A stretch of DNA of 64,000 nt, from the NCBI GenBank assembly GCA_020249925.1, contig JADCER010000005.1, positions 372,001 through 436,000 of the forward strand, read 5' to 3'. Made by a program: the position numbers and the translations under genes. Below the pieces are notes generated by a model. The model was not told where the DNA came from and searched no databases. It saw only the letters and a list, made by a program, of their open reading frames with translations. This document shows positions 45,472-55,845 of the stretch, piece by piece. How positions within the stretch are numbered: the first letter of the stretch is position 1; every line of letters starts with the position of its first letter. Origin of the DNA: Roseomonas sp. (GTDB taxonomy: Bacteria > Pseudomonadota > Alphaproteobacteria > Acetobacterales > Acetobacteraceae).

Positions 45472-46776
45472 TCAGGGGCGGCCAATGGATGAATAAATGA
45501 AGCCGGCAGCGCGCATCGCCGCCGGGTCCCAGATATTGCGAAGATCCAGCACAATACTGCCCTTCATGGCGGATTTCAGGCGATCCGGTGACAGCGCCCG
45601 GAATTCATTCCATTCCGTCAGCACCACCAGCGCATCCGCCCCTGCCGCCGCATCCAACGGGCTATCGGCATAATGCACCGCCTGGGGCAGCACCTGCCGC
45701 GCATGGCCAGGCTGCGGGTCAAAGGCGCGCAGCGCCACACCCGCCGCCGCTAGCTTGGGCAGGATGACCAGCGATGGCGCATCACGCATGTCATCGGTTT
45801 CCGGCTTGAAGGTGAGGCCGAGCACCGCAACCGTCTTCCCCGCCGGGTTCGGGCCAAGGGCTGCCAGAATGCGATCTGCCATCTGCGCCTTGCGCGCCTC
45901 ATTCACTGCAATCGTTGCTTCCACGAGCTTGAGCGGCGCGCCGGCATCCTGCGCGGTATGCGCCAAAGCGAGCGTATCCTTGGGGAAGCAGGAACCGCCA
46001 TAGCCCGGACCGGGATGGAGGAACTTGCGCCCGATCCGCCCATCCAACCCCATGCCGCGCGCCACATCATGCACATCGGCGCCGACCTTTTCGCACAGAT
46101 CGGCGATTTCATTGATGAAGGTGATCTTGGTCGCAAGGAAAGCATTGGCCGCGTATTTGATCAGCTCAGCGGTTTCCAGGCTGGTGGCCAGCACCGGCGT
46201 TTCAATCAAATAAAGCGGGCGATAGAGCCGCTTCAGCACCGCCAAACCCTGTTCATCCTCAGTGCCGATCACCACGCGATCCGGGCGCATGAAATCGCCA
46301 ATCGCGCTGCCTTCGCGGAGAAATTCGGGGTTGGAGGCGACGCTGATGGCAAGCTCTGGTCGCACGCGGCGGACAATGGCGCGCACTTCCCGTCCGGTGC
46401 CGACCGGCACGGTGGATTTTGTCACCAGGACCAAGGGGCCGGTCGCTGCGCGCGCCACTTCCTCGGCCGCCGCATAAACATAGGAAAGATCAGCATGGCC
46501 ATCGCCGCGGCGCGTTGGCGTGCCGACCGCGAGGAACACCGCATCCGCCCCCGTGATCGCGGTTTTCAGATCGGTGGTGAAGCCAAGCCGGCCGGCTTCG
46601 ACATTTTCGGCGACCAGCTTATCAAGCCCCGGCTCATAGATCGGCATGCGCCCTTCATGCAGCGCGGCGATCTTGGCGGGGTCCACATCCATCACCGTGA
46701 CATCCACGCCGAATTCCGCGAAGCAGGCGCCGGATACCAGGCCGACATAGCCGGCGCCGATCATGGCGATGCGCAT
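45472..46776 (-). CDS. ugd: UDP-glucose 6-dehydrogenase
   Basis: The start ATG 46776 follows TTAAGGAGAAGACC. The 434-residue enzyme has the NAD fold [81 protein letters not shown]-like helix (in pieces) and the catalytic cysteine in [16 protein letters not shown]. It oxidises UDP-glucose to UDP-glucuronate in two NAD-dependent steps, feeding acidic polysaccharides or aminoarabinose lipid A modification. It sits 63 bases after mprF. Confidence 0.95.
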   Translation of the reverse strand: MRIAMIGAGYVGLVSGACFAEFGVDVTVMDVDPAKIAALHEGRMPIYEPGLDKLVAENVEAGRLGFTTDLKTAITGADAVFLAVGTPTRRGDGHADLSYVYAAAEEVARAATGPLVLVTKSTVPVGTGREVRAIVRRVRPELAISVASNPEFLREGSAIGDFMRPDRVVIGTEDEQGLAVLKRLYRPLYLIETPVLATSLETAELIKYAANAFLATKITFINEIADLCEKVGADVHDVARGMGLDGRIGRKFLHPGPGYGGSCFPKDTLALAHTAQDAGAPLKLVEATIAVNEARKAQMADRILAALGPNPAGKTVAVLGLTFKPETDDMRDAPSLVILPKLAAAGVALRAFDPQPGHARQVLPQAVHYADSPLDAAAGADALVVLTEWNEFRALSPDRLKSAMKGSIVLDLRNIWDPAAMRAAGFIYSSIGRP

Positions 46777-46839
46777 GGTCTTCTCCTTAAACCTCAGGCG
46801 GGCTTGCAATGGCGCGGCAAGGCATGGCTGGCAAGGGGT

Positions 46840-48804
46840 TCAACTGGTCTCCGCACCCTCTCCGCCATGGGGCAGCAGGGGGCGCAGGCTTTCCAGATCA
46901 CGCTCTGCCCGGCAGACCAGATAGCGCGGCGCGGTGCCATCGGGGTCCAAGGGCAGGGCGGTCAGACCGATATCGCTGTAAATCCGCAATAATTCCGGCC
47001 CAACACGCCAAAAGGCCGGGTCAACCCGTGCCGTTTCACACAGGTCGCGGAAGCGCCAAATGGCGGAAACCCTATCCCGCGCCTCTCCGGCGGGATCACC
47101 CAGCGCCAGCCAAACCCCATCCCGCTTGAGAAAGGCAAAGCCCGCGCGGCCCGCTTCGCCAAAAACGGCCCCATCACCGGCGGAAAGCGCCGGCGCCATG
47201 GCCCCCAGCGCCAGCAGCTTTTCCCGCACCGGCTCAGAATAGGCGAAGAGCGGTGGGCGGGCGGGCACCAGCAGCCGAAACGCCGCCACCAGCAGCAACA
47301 CCCCGGCCAGCGCCACGGTGAAGCGGAGCGTTTGCGGCGCCTCTGCCGCCAGCACCACCCCCCACCAGGAATGATCCGCAAGCTCACTTTGATAGGCAAC
47401 GGTCGCAAGCGTCAGGCCGCAAATCGCCCCGGCAGCGAGGGCGCCCAGGCCCTCGGCCGAAACAGCCTCCCCAATCAGCCTCGCATGGCGATAAAAGGCG
47501 CCGCGCGCGGTCATCAGCAGCAAGGGCACCAGCAGAAAGACTGCGATCAACCATGGCGGCTCCCCACGCAGCACCAGGATCAGCGCGCCATTGGCCAGCA
47601 GAAAAAGCGAGGCCCACCAAGCGAGTACCAGCCGCCGCACCAGCCCATAGGCCGCCGCCAGCAGCAGGGAACCCACCACGGAAGCGGCAAAATGGCTTGC
47701 GGCGTCTTCCAGAAAATGCGGCACCGGGCCAAGCAGGCTTGGCTTGGGCGGCAGGGCGCCGATGAAAATCAGCACCAAGGCGGCAAGGCCGGTAAGGCCC
47801 GCGAGCGCCGGCACTTCAAAGGAAACCGCAATGCCCCGGTCAGGCGCCAGGCGCGCCACCAGCTTGCGGCGCTGGCTCACTTCAAACCCCGCGAAAAGCG
47901 CGCCGGCCAGGAATAGCGGGATGATGTAATAAAACAGCCGGAACAGGAGCAGCGCGCCCACAATGGCCGGCGTGGGCAGAAAGCCAGACAAGGCGAACAG
48001 AATGGCGCCATCGAAAACGCCAATGCCACCCGGCACATTGGCCGCCAGCCCTGCCATATAGGCAGCGATATAGATGCCAAGAAAATGCAGGAAACTCAGG
48101 CCCTCGGCCGGCGGCAGCAGCGCGTAGAAGATCAGCGCCGTGACCGCGACATCGGTGGTGGCCAGCGCCACCTGAGCAATCGCAATACGAAAGCCCGGCA
48201 GGTCAATCTGATGCCCGAAAAGCCGGATATGCGGCACAAAGCGCGCCATCACCACATAGGCAATCACAATCGCCCAGCAGCAAAACCCAAGCAGCGGCAA
48301 TATCCAGCGTGGCGCGCCTTCCCCCAGAAAGCCGAGCAAATCCGGCTCCAGAATCAGCACAAGCCCGGCAATCGCAAATCCCCCAAGCCCGAAAGTGAGC
48401 GAGGTGACAGCAATCACCTTCGCAATGGCAACGGGTGCCAGCCCCCAACTGGCATAAAAGCGATAACGCACCGCCGCACCCGAGACAGTGGCAAAACCGA
48501 TGTTATTCGCGAGCGAATAGGCGCAGAAGGAAGCGAGCAAGGATCGCCGCCAGGAAACCGGATGCCCGGCATAAATGGACCCCAAGCGATCATAGGCCGA
48601 CAGCAGCACATAGGCGCCAAGCGTGCAGCCCGCCGCCAACCAAAGCGCGGCCGGCGGCGTGGCATGCAGCGCCGCCTGAATATCCCGCCAGGACAGGCCG
48701 CGAAATTCGCGCTGCACCACATAAAGCGCGCCCACCAGCAGAATCAGCCCGAAACAGGTCGGGCCGTAGCGTTTCAGCAGGGAAAGGACCCCCTGCCGCG
48801 TCAC
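46840..48804 (-). CDS. mprF: MprF-like lysylphosphatidylglycerol flippase with internally shortened synthetase domain
   Basis: The 654-residue membrane protein has the N-terminal flippase domain (residues 1 to about 320, with [20 protein letters not shown]), more membrane helices to about residue 520, and the beginning of the C-terminal DUF2156 synthetase domain: [44 protein letters not shown] and [12 protein letters not shown]. Full MprF proteins are about 840-880 residues. Here about 180 residues of the aminoacyltransferase core seem missing: after [11 protein letters not shown] the sequence passes straight to [13 protein letters not shown], which resembles the extreme C-terminus of MprF (a PRYLA motif). 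Synthesis activity is therefore doubtful. The start overlaps the lysK stop by four bases. Confidence 0.88.
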   Translation of the reverse strand: MTRQGVLSLLKRYGPTCFGLILLVGALYVVQREFRGLSWRDIQAALHATPPAALWLAAGCTLGAYVLLSAYDRLGSIYAGHPVSWRRSLLASFCAYSLANNIGFATVSGAAVRYRFYASWGLAPVAIAKVIAVTSLTFGLGGFAIAGLVLILEPDLLGFLGEGAPRWILPLLGFCCWAIVIAYVVMARFVPHIRLFGHQIDLPGFRIAIAQVALATTDVAVTALIFYALLPPAEGLSFLHFLGIYIAAYMAGLAANVPGGIGVFDGAILFALSGFLPTPAIVGALLLFRLFYYIIPLFLAGALFAGFEVSQRRKLVARLAPDRGIAVSFEVPALAGLTGLAALVLIFIGALPPKPSLLGPVPHFLEDAASHFAASVVGSLLLAAAYGLVRRLVLAWWASLFLLANGALILVLRGEPPWLIAVFLLVPLLLMTARGAFYRHARLIGEAVSAEGLGALAAGAICGLTLATVAYQSELADHSWWGVVLAAEAPQTLRFTVALAGVLLLVAAFRLLVPARPPLFAYSEPVREKLLALGAMAPALSAGDGAVFGEAGRAGFAFLKRDGVWLALGDPAGEARDRVSAIWRFRDLCETARVDPAFWRVGPELLRIYSDIGLTALPLDPDGTAPRYLVCRAERDLESLRPLLPHGGEGAETS

Positions 48805-50423
48805 GCGCCTGCGCTCTCCGCCCGCGCCAGAGCGGTTTCGATCAGGCCGATGGTGCCCGCCACGCCATAAAGCGCGATGAAGCCGCCAAAGCGCGGGCCT
48901 TCTTCCTGCCCGAGCAGCACCTGATAAAGCGCATTGAACCAGGCGCGGGAAACGCCCATCCGGCCATCCTTGTTTGGCTCAAGGAAGGGTTCGCGCCGCC
49001 CGGCATCAAACACCAAATCCTGCGCGGCCTTGGCGCGTTCTTCCGCCGGCATCGCTTCCAGATCCGCCGCGCGGTCACGGAGTGCCACCATCAACGCAGT
49101 CAGCGCTTCGCGTTCCGCATCGGATGGGTTGCGGAAGCGCTTCGTGGGTGCGACGAAATCCCGGTAATAGGCGACCGCATAAGTCACCAACTTGCCGAGC
49201 AAAGGCTGCGTTTCGGGCGTGGCGCCCGGCGCATAGCGCGCCAGAAAACCCCACAGCAAATCAGGATCATCCGCATTCACCACACTCGCCAGGTTCAGCA
49301 GCATGGTGAAGGAAACCGGTGGCTCAGGGTCATTCGGTGCGGCGCCGCGATGGATATGCCAGGCCGGGTTGGCGGCATCCGGCGCAGTGCGGAGTCGCGT
49401 GCGGTGTTGCAGATATTCATCCACGGCGCGCGGGATTTGATCGAAGTAAAGCCGCTTGGCGCGCTGCGGCTGGTTATACATGAATTGCGAAAGGCTTTCC
49501 GGCGGCGCATAGCGCAGCCATTCTTCAATCGTCAGGCCATTGCCCTTGGATTTGGAAATCTTCTGCCCCTGCTCATCCAGGAACAGCTCGTAGTTGAAGC
49601 CCACCGGCGGCTCGCCGCCGAGGACACGGCAGATCTGGCCAGAGATTTTAACCCCCTCGATGTGATCCTTGCCCGACATTTCATAATCCACGCCAAGCGC
49701 ATACCAGCGCAAGGCCCAATCCGCCTTCCATTGCGCCTTGCAATGCCCGCCGGTGATACGCGTGCCGAAACGCTCCCCGCTGTCAGGATCACGCCAAACC
49801 AGCATGTCCTGATCCGGGCGCACTTCTTCCATGGGCACCTGCATCACCACGCCGGTTTTCGGGTGAATGGGCAGGAAGGGCGAATAGGTCGCGCGGCGAT
49901 CAGGGCCGAGGGTGGGCAGGATCACTTCCAGCACCTTGGCGTGGTTTTCCGCCATGCGCAGCAGCGCCGCATCGAATTTGCCGAAACGGTAGTAATCCGA
50001 TGAAGACGCGAATTCATAATCAAAGCCAAAGGCATCCAAAAAGGCGCGCAGCCGCGCGTTATTGTGATGCCCGAAGCTTTCATGGGTGCCGAAAGGGTCC
50101 GGAATCGCCGTAACGGGCCGGCCGATATGCGCGGCCAGCATATCCTTATTCGGCACATTATCCGGCACCTTGCGCAGCCCATCCATGTCATCGCTGAAGG
50201 CGATCAGGCGCGAAGGCAGGCCCGTGAGCTGGGTGAAGGCATGGCGGATCCAGCTTGTGCGCGCGACTTCCCCGAAAGTGCCGATATGCGGCAAGCCGGA
50301 AGGGCCATAGCCGGTCTCGAACAGCGCCGATTTCTTGCCGGAAGCGGCCAGGCGGGTCGCGACCTTGCGCGCCTCCTCAAAGGGCCAGGCCTTCACGGCG
50401 GAAAAATCAGCGGCGGCGGACAT
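48801..50423 (-). CDS. lysK: Lysine--tRNA ligase, class I
   Basis: The 540-residue enzyme is class I, with signature [24 protein letters not shown] split at residues 34-57 (HIGH-like HIGT) and KMSKS-like KISKSKGNG near residue 285. [21 protein letters not shown] and [19 protein letters not shown] also match archaeal and alphaproteobacterial LysK. It charges tRNA-Lys with lysine. Start ATG 50423 follows AAGGGA; the frame runs open upstream with no similarity. Its stop overlaps mprF, the enzyme family that consumes Lys-tRNA, so the pairing is functionally meaningful. Confidence 0.95.
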   Translation of the reverse strand: MSAAADFSAVKAWPFEEARKVATRLAASGKKSALFETGYGPSGLPHIGTFGEVARTSWIRHAFTQLTGLPSRLIAFSDDMDGLRKVPDNVPNKDMLAAHIGRPVTAIPDPFGTHESFGHHNNARLRAFLDAFGFDYEFASSSDYYRFGKFDAALLRMAENHAKVLEVILPTLGPDRRATYSPFLPIHPKTGVVMQVPMEEVRPDQDMLVWRDPDSGERFGTRITGGHCKAQWKADWALRWYALGVDYEMSGKDHIEGVKISGQICRVLGGEPPVGFNYELFLDEQGQKISKSKGNGLTIEEWLRYAPPESLSQFMYNQPQRAKRLYFDQIPRAVDEYLQHRTRLRTAPDAANPAWHIHRGAAPNDPEPPVSFTMLLNLASVVNADDPDLLWGFLARYAPGATPETQPLLGKLVTYAVAYYRDFVAPTKRFRNPSDAEREALTALMVALRDRAADLEAMPAEERAKAAQDLVFDAGRREPFLEPNKDGRMGVSRAWFNALYQVLLGQEEGPRFGGFIALYGVAGTIGLIETALARAESAGA

Positions 50424-50571
50424 GGGTGATTGCGATCCCTTGGCGTTAAGCAAGCCCCGCTTATAGGCAGCCCGCGCGCAGGTGGCGAGGCCCAAGCCCC
50501 GCTGCCTGTTCCATCTTTGTGCTTTCTGCGTTAAACCGCCCGCTTCCAAGCTTGACCACGGGAAATTTGCA

Positions 50572-51570
50572 ATGCGTGTTGGCGTGATTGGGGCCTCCGG
50601 TGCGGTGGGCCGCGAATTGGTTGATGTGTTGGGGCGTCGGGCCTTCCCGATGACCTCGCTCAGGCTGTTTGCCTCTGCCCGTAGCGCCGGCACCAAGATC
50701 AAAACCCCCTTGGGTGAGGCCGAGATCGAGCCCTTCAGCGATGCCGCGATGCGTGATCTCGATCTCGCGCTGCTCGCGGTCTCCGGCGATTTCGCCAAGG
50801 CCCATGCGCCGGCCATGGTGGCGGCAGGAGTGCACGTGGTGGATAATTCCTCGGCCTTTCGCTTGCAGGATGATGTGCCGCTGGTGGTGCCGGAGGTGAA
50901 TGCCAAGGCCATTGGCGGCGCCAAGCTGATCGCGAACCCCAATTGCACCACAGCGATTCTGGTGGTGGCGCTGGAGCCTTTGCGCCAGGCGTTCGGCCTG
51001 AAGCGCGTGATTGTCTCCACCTACCAGGCGGCCTCCGGCGCCGGGGCGGAAGGCATGACGGAATTGGAACGCGAAACCCGCCGCGTGCTGGTGGATGGTG
51101 CGAAGGCAGGGCATGAGGTGTTCCGCTATCCGCTGCCCTTCAACGTTATTCCGCAGATCGATAGCTTCCAGCCCAATGGCTATACGCGCGAGGAAATGAA
51201 AGTGGTTTGGGAAAGCCGGAAGATCATGGGCATGCCCGATCTGCCGATTTCCTGCACCGCGGTGCGCATCCCGACCTTCCGCGTGCATGCCGAAGCGGTG
51301 ACGATTGAAACCGAACGGCCCGTGACACCTGAGGCCGCGCGCGACGTGCTGCGCCAGGCAGCGGGCGTGAAGGTGGTGGATGACCCGGAAGCGGGCCTCT
51401 ATCCCATGCCGCTGACCGCAACGGGCCAGGATGATGTCGAAGCCGGGCGCATCCGAGCCAATCCGGTGTTTGGTGACCGGGGGCTCGATTTCTTCCTTTG
51501 TGGTGATCAACTGCTGAAGGGTGCCGCACTGAATGCGGTGCAGATCGCCGAAAGGCTGCGCGGAGCGTGA
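50572..51570 (+). CDS. asd: Aspartate-semialdehyde dehydrogenase
   Basis: The 332-residue enzyme starts [20 protein letters not shown], the NADP-binding loop. Other motifs are [13 protein letters not shown], the nucleophile cysteine in [16 protein letters not shown] (Cys about 125), [19 protein letters not shown] and [20 protein letters not shown]. It reduces aspartyl phosphate to the semialdehyde for lysine, threonine, methionine and diaminopimelate synthesis. It is divergent from lysK, sharing a 148-base spacer; both concern lysine, which may be coincidence. ATG 50572 is chosen over an open upstream frame. Confidence 0.95.
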   Translation: MRVGVIGASGAVGRELVDVLGRRAFPMTSLRLFASARSAGTKIKTPLGEAEIEPFSDAAMRDLDLALLAVSGDFAKAHAPAMVAAGVHVVDNSSAFRLQDDVPLVVPEVNAKAIGGAKLIANPNCTTAILVVALEPLRQAFGLKRVIVSTYQAASGAGAEGMTELERETRRVLVDGAKAGHEVFRYPLPFNVIPQIDSFQPNGYTREEMKVVWESRKIMGMPDLPISCTAVRIPTFRVHAEAVTIETERPVTPEAARDVLRQAAGVKVVDDPEAGLYPMPLTATGQDDVEAGRIRANPVFGDRGLDFFLCGDQLLKGAALNAVQIAERLRGA

Positions 51571-51629
51571 GGCACGGGGCGCCTTGTGGCACACAGGCCC
51601 AAGGTGCAAGCGAAGAATGAGGTCATCGC

Positions 51630-52115
51630 GTGTCAGAAGGTGGCGCTAAGGAATTGGGGTTCACAATCCGCCCGGCGCTGTCTTCCGATCTTGAGGGGCT
51701 GCTGAAGCTCTATCCGCATCTTAACGCGTCTGATAAACCCATTTCGCCCAGCATGGCCGCCGCCCGGCTGGGCGAAATCAATCGGCTGCCTGGCAGCGCG
51801 GTTCTGCTTGGGCTGCTGGGTGACGTCATTGTCGCATCCTGTACCTTGATTGTCATTCCAAATCTCACAAACGACGGAAAGCCTTACGCGCTGATCGAAA
51901 ATGTCGTAACCCATGCGGGTTACCGGGGACGAGGTTATGGAACCCGCATCCTGCATGCCGCAGCGAAGGCCGCTTGGAACGCCGGCTGCTACAAGGTCAT
52001 GCTCCTGACCGGTTCAAAACAGCCATCCACCCTAAGATTCTATGAGAATGCCGGCTTCGAACAAACCAAGACCGGCTTTCAAATGCGCCGGATACCGGCG
52101 CGCCAGGATGCCTAA
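51630..52115 (+). CDS. GNAT N-acetyltransferase
   Basis: The 161-residue protein starts at GTG 51630. It has FTIRPALSSDLEGLLKLYPHLN, VASCTLIVIPNLTNDGKPYALIENVVTHAGYRGRGYGTRIL in pieces around residues 70-110 with acetyl-CoA loop YRGRGYGTRIL, CYKVMLLTGSKQPSTLRFYE and AGFEQTKTGFQMR. This matches amino-group acetyltransferases of the glucosamine-phosphate/spermidine type. The middle of the gene is somewhat less GC-rich than its neighbours. Substrate unknown. Confidence 0.88.
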   Translation: MSEGGAKELGFTIRPALSSDLEGLLKLYPHLNASDKPISPSMAAARLGEINRLPGSAVLLGLLGDVIVASCTLIVIPNLTNDGKPYALIENVVTHAGYRGRGYGTRILHAAAKAAWNAGCYKVMLLTGSKQPSTLRFYENAGFEQTKTGFQMRRIPARQDA

Positions 52116-52162
52116 TTTCATGTGCATTGCCCATCCCGGCCAGTCAGCATCGCCTGAACAGC

Positions 52163-54955
52163 ATGGCTGAAAAGCCCGCCGCGCCGCGTTTGCTATTGCC
52201 GGAGGTGCCTGCTTTGGTGGCGGGGCAGGGGCGCGCGGTGGTGCTCGATACCGATGGCAGTATCGAAACCTTGCCGGCGCGCGCCGCGGCGGCAAGGTTT
52301 TCTGAGGCCGCACCAATGCTGGTGCATGCACCCGCGACAGCGCGGCGGCTTGGTGTCGCGGGCATTGGCCCGACGCATGATCTGCTGGAACTTTTCGCCT
52401 TTGCGCTGCCCGCCGCATCCTGCGCGCCGACCCCACGCGGCCTTGCCCTGGCGCTTGGCCTGCCCGCGCCGCGCGATGATGAAGCCGCTGTCGCGTTATT
52501 GCCCGATATCGCGACCGAATTGCTGCGCCGATTGGCCGATGATCGCGCCGCGCCGCTCAACCGCGATGCCGCAAGCCTCGCCGCGCGCATGGGTGAAGCG
52601 GGCTGGCCCTGGGCGCGTTCCGTTCTTGCCGCACTCGGTGCCCCCGCAGCCCGTTCGGGCATGGAGGGTCTGCGCGTCTGGCGCCGCCTGCCAGAATGGG
52701 AAGAAGCGGCGCCCGCCAATCCGCCATCCTCCTTCGGGATTGAACCGAATGAGGCGCGGGCAAAGCTCGCGCAGATATTGGGCGAGGGCGCGGAACAACG
52801 CCCACAACAGGCGGATTATGCCTCGGCCGCCGCAGCCGCCTTTGCACCGCGGGAAGATCAGGGCGCCCCGGCGCTGGTATTGGCGGAAGCCGGCACGGGC
52901 ACGGGCAAGACGCTTGGCTATGTGGCGCCGGCCAGTCTGTGGGCGGAGCGCAATGGCGCGCCGGTCTGGATTTCCACCTTCACGCGCAATCTGCAACGCC
53001 AGATAGATCAGGAAACCGCACGGCTTTTCCCCGATGCGGAAGAACGCCGCCGCCGCGTGGTGCTGCGCAAGGGGCGCGAAAATTACCTGTGCCTTTTGAA
53101 CCTGGAAGATGCGCTGGGTTTTTCCGCCATGCCGGGGCAGGGTGTAGCACTTGGCCTGGTGGCGCGCTGGGCGGCTGCGACGCGCGATGGCGATATTCTG
53201 GGTGGTGATTTTCCCGGCTGGCTTTCGGAATTGTTTGGCACCAATACGATCATGCCGCTGGCGGATCGGCGTGGTGAGTGCATCCACGCCGCCTGCCCGC
53301 ATTATCGCAAATGCTTTGTCGAACATTCCATCCGCCGCGCGCGTGGCGCTTCCATTGTGATTGCCAATCACGCGCTGGTGATGATCCAGGCTGCCCTTGG
53401 CGGTGGCGAGGATGGCCGTGCGCTGCGCCTGGTGTTCGATGAGGGGCATCATTTGTTCGATGCCGCCGATAGCGCCTTTTCCGCTGATCTGACGGGTGCG
53501 GAAATGGCGGAGCTGCGCCGGTGGATTCTGGGTGCGGAAGGCGGGCGGTCTCGTGCGCGTGGCCTCAAGCGGCGCTTGGAAGAATTGGTCGGCGAAAGGC
53601 CGGAATTGCAGGCGCCCCTGGAAGCCGCCTTGCAAGCGGCGCGTGCCTTGCCCGCGGGCGGTTGGTCTGGCCGGCTGACCGATGAGGGCACGGTTGATCT
53701 GGTGGGCGCGCCGGCCAATCCGGCCGAGGCGTTTTTGCGCGCGGTGCGCCGGCAAGTGCGCGCGCGCAATGCGGAAGCCGAAGAAGCCGGGCTTTACGAT
53801 GCGGAATGTGATCTTTTCCCGCTGAACGCTGATATGGCGGAAATCGCGGGCGGGCTTGAACGCGCACTGCAACGCCTGGAAGCACCCGTCAGGCATTTGC
53901 GCGAAAAGCTGCTGGCGCGCATGGAAGATGAAGCTGCCGAGATTGAAGCCAATGACCGGCTGCGGATTGAAGCGATTTGCGGTTCACTCGAACGCCGCGT
54001 GCTCATGCCGCTGGCGGCCTGGCGCGCCATGCTGACGCGGATTGGCGGTGAGGAACCCGCGCCCGGCGCGCGTCCCGATATGGTGGATTGGCTTTCGATT
54101 GAAAGGCGCGGCGGGCAGGATTCGGATGCGGGGATGCATCGCCATTGGCTTGACCCCACAATCCCCTTCGCCATGCAAGTCGCCGCCCCCGCGCATGGCG
54201 TGCTGATCACCTCTGCCACCTTGCGCGATGCGGCAGAGGCTGAGGATGACGACCCCGAAGCCGCGTGGCGCGAAGCGGAAGGCCGCACGGGTGCCACGCA
54301 TCTGCCGCTGCCCGCCATTCGTGCGGCAGTCGCCTCACCTTTCGATTACGCCGCGCGCACGCGCTGCATTGTGGTAACCGATGTGGCGCGGGAGAACACC
54401 GCGCAAATCGCCGGCGCGATGCGGGAATTGTTCCTGGCATCGGGCGGCGGTGCGCTTGGGCTTTTCACCGCCATTCGCCGCTTGCGCGATGTGCATGGCC
54501 GCATCGCCCCTGCCTTGGAAGAAGCCGGCCTGCCGCTTTATGCGCAGCATGTTGACGCGATGGATAACGCGACGCTCGTGGATGTGTTCCGCGCCGAGGA
54601 AAATTCCTGCCTGCTTGGCACGGATGCGATGCGTGATGGCGTGGATGTGCCGGGGCGGTCCTTGCGCCTGCTGGTATTTGATCGCGTGCCCTGGCCGCGG
54701 CCGAGCATTCTGCATCGTGAACGGCGCCTCCATTTATCGGAAGGCAGACCAAAGGAGTATGATGATCGCATTACGCGCCATCGGCTGCGTCAGGCTTTTG
54801 GCCGTTTGATTAGACGCGCCGATGACAAGGGCGTGTTTGTTATGCTCGATCGGTCCTGCCCGTCGCGGCTCCTGGCCGGGCTGCCTTCCGGCGTATTGCT
54901 GCGCCGCATGGGGCTTGCCGATGCGGCGCGCGAAATACGTGAGTTTTTGGGCTAA
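52163..54955 (+). CDS. DinG/XPD-like ATP-dependent DNA helicase
   Basis: The 930-residue superfamily 2 helicase has Walker A AEAGTGTGKTLGYVAP at residues about 240-255, STFTRNLQRQID, a DEAH-type box FDEGHHLFDAADS near 427, and C-terminal motifs LGTDAMRDGVDVPG (about 820) and RRLRQAFGRLIRRADD. Cysteines in ENYLCLLN and GECIHAACPHYRKCF (residues about 310 and 373-384) resemble the 4Fe-4S cluster of XPD/DinG helicases. The first 200 residues are an extension holding an exonuclease-like or regulatory region I do not recognise. Involved in repair of blocked or structured DNA. Confidence 0.9.
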   Translation: MAEKPAAPRLLLPEVPALVAGQGRAVVLDTDGSIETLPARAAAARFSEAAPMLVHAPATARRLGVAGIGPTHDLLELFAFALPAASCAPTPRGLALALGLPAPRDDEAAVALLPDIATELLRRLADDRAAPLNRDAASLAARMGEAGWPWARSVLAALGAPAARSGMEGLRVWRRLPEWEEAAPANPPSSFGIEPNEARAKLAQILGEGAEQRPQQADYASAAAAAFAPREDQGAPALVLAEAGTGTGKTLGYVAPASLWAERNGAPVWISTFTRNLQRQIDQETARLFPDAEERRRRVVLRKGRENYLCLLNLEDALGFSAMPGQGVALGLVARWAAATRDGDILGGDFPGWLSELFGTNTIMPLADRRGECIHAACPHYRKCFVEHSIRRARGASIVIANHALVMIQAALGGGEDGRALRLVFDEGHHLFDAADSAFSADLTGAEMAELRRWILGAEGGRSRARGLKRRLEELVGERPELQAPLEAALQAARALPAGGWSGRLTDEGTVDLVGAPANPAEAFLRAVRRQVRARNAEAEEAGLYDAECDLFPLNADMAEIAGGLERALQRLEAPVRHLREKLLARMEDEAAEIEANDRLRIEAICGSLERRVLMPLAAWRAMLTRIGGEEPAPGARPDMVDWLSIERRGGQDSDAGMHRHWLDPTIPFAMQVAAPAHGVLITSATLRDAAEAEDDDPEAAWREAEGRTGATHLPLPAIRAAVASPFDYAARTRCIVVTDVARENTAQIAGAMRELFLASGGGALGLFTAIRRLRDVHGRIAPALEEAGLPLYAQHVDAMDNATLVDVFRAEENSCLLGTDAMRDGVDVPGRSLRLLVFDRVPWPRPSILHRERRLHLSEGRPKEYDDRITRHRLRQAFGRLIRRADDKGVFVMLDRSCPSRLLAGLPSGVLLRRMGLADAAREIREFLG

Positions 54956-55749
54956 TCCTGCTTTATCTCCGGCATGCGGTAACGATCCGCCGGATCATTC
55001 CAGCCCTTGAAATTCGGCGCGCGTTTTTCGGCAAAGGCAGCGCGGCTTTCCAGCAGATCAGACTTGTCGCCATGTTCATGCAGCCTGGCGGCGAGCCGCT
55101 GTTGCGCTGCCGTCGGCGCCGGGCGCATGCGGCGCATCATATGGATGGTATTGACTCGCGCGGCGGGCGGTAGCGTCAGCATGTGCCGCGCCATTTCCAG
55201 CGCGGTTTCCATCAGCGCTTCCGGTTCCACCAGGCGATTGACGAAACCAAGCTGATAGAAGCGTTCCGCCGTAAAGCGAAAGCCAAGCGCCATTTCCATT
55301 GCGACGGGATAGGCAAGGTTCGCGAGATGCCCGTGATTATAGCCGCCCAGCAGCCAGCGTTTGGCCTCAGAGACTTCAAAGATCGCGGTATTGGCGGCCA
55401 CGCGCAAATCAGTGCGCTCCACCAGCATGAAGCCGCCGCCCATGGCAAAGCCATTCACCGCGGCGATCACAGGCTTTTCCAAAGTGCCGGCATTGAAGGG
55501 GTCTTCCATGTCAATGCGCCGCCCGCCGGGGCTTTTATCGGCGAGCGATTCCTTCATATCCTCGCCGGCGCAAAAGCCGCGCCCGGTGCCGGTCAGGATC
55601 GCGACTTCAAGCTTCGGGTCGGTGCGAAACGCGGTCCAGATGCGCGCCAATTCCAGGCGCATCTCATGGTTCAGCGCATTCAGCCGCTCGGGCCTATTCA
55701 TGCGCACGACAAGCACCTGCCCATGGGTTTCGGTTTCAACAACGGCCAT
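54952..55749 (-). CDS. Enoyl-CoA hydratase/isomerase family protein
   Basis: The start ATG 55749 follows AAGGGGA. The 265-residue crotonase has VVRMNRPERLNALNHEMRLEL, oxyanion hole GTGRGFCAGEDMKE and AAVNGFAMGGGFMLVERTDL. The position of the catalytic glutamates is partly replaced (EVSEAKRWLLGGYNHG), so hydratase activity is not certain. It converges with the helicase gene, overlapping it by four bases. Similar proteins serve beta-oxidation or aromatic-acid breakdown. Confidence 0.88.
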   Translation of the reverse strand: MAVVETETHGQVLVVRMNRPERLNALNHEMRLELARIWTAFRTDPKLEVAILTGTGRGFCAGEDMKESLADKSPGGRRIDMEDPFNAGTLEKPVIAAVNGFAMGGGFMLVERTDLRVAANTAIFEVSEAKRWLLGGYNHGHLANLAYPVAMEMALGFRFTAERFYQLGFVNRLVEPEALMETALEMARHMLTLPPAARVNTIHMMRRMRPAPTAAQQRLAARLHEHGDKSDLLESRAAFAEKRAPNFKGWNDPADRYRMPEIKQD

Positions 55750-55845
55750 GACAATCCCCTTCGATTTTGGGGCATGATGGGCGGGGCGGGCGATATTGGC
55801 CAGGGGGCGATTCCAGGGTTAGGCTTCCGTAACGGAGGAACCACC

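Noticed and set aside
50424-51020. N-terminal extension of the lysK frame
   Set aside because: Overlaps the divergent asd promoter and coding region; the class I LysRS N-terminus begins at 50423.
50461-51609. 382-codon minus-strand open frame antisense to asd
   Set aside because: His/Arg-rich shadow sequence without motifs; asd on the plus strand is unmistakable.
55183-55845. N-terminal extension of the secreted hydrolase frame
   Set aside because: It runs antisense to the enoyl-CoA hydratase, and the signal peptide with GGAGG marks 55846 as the start.
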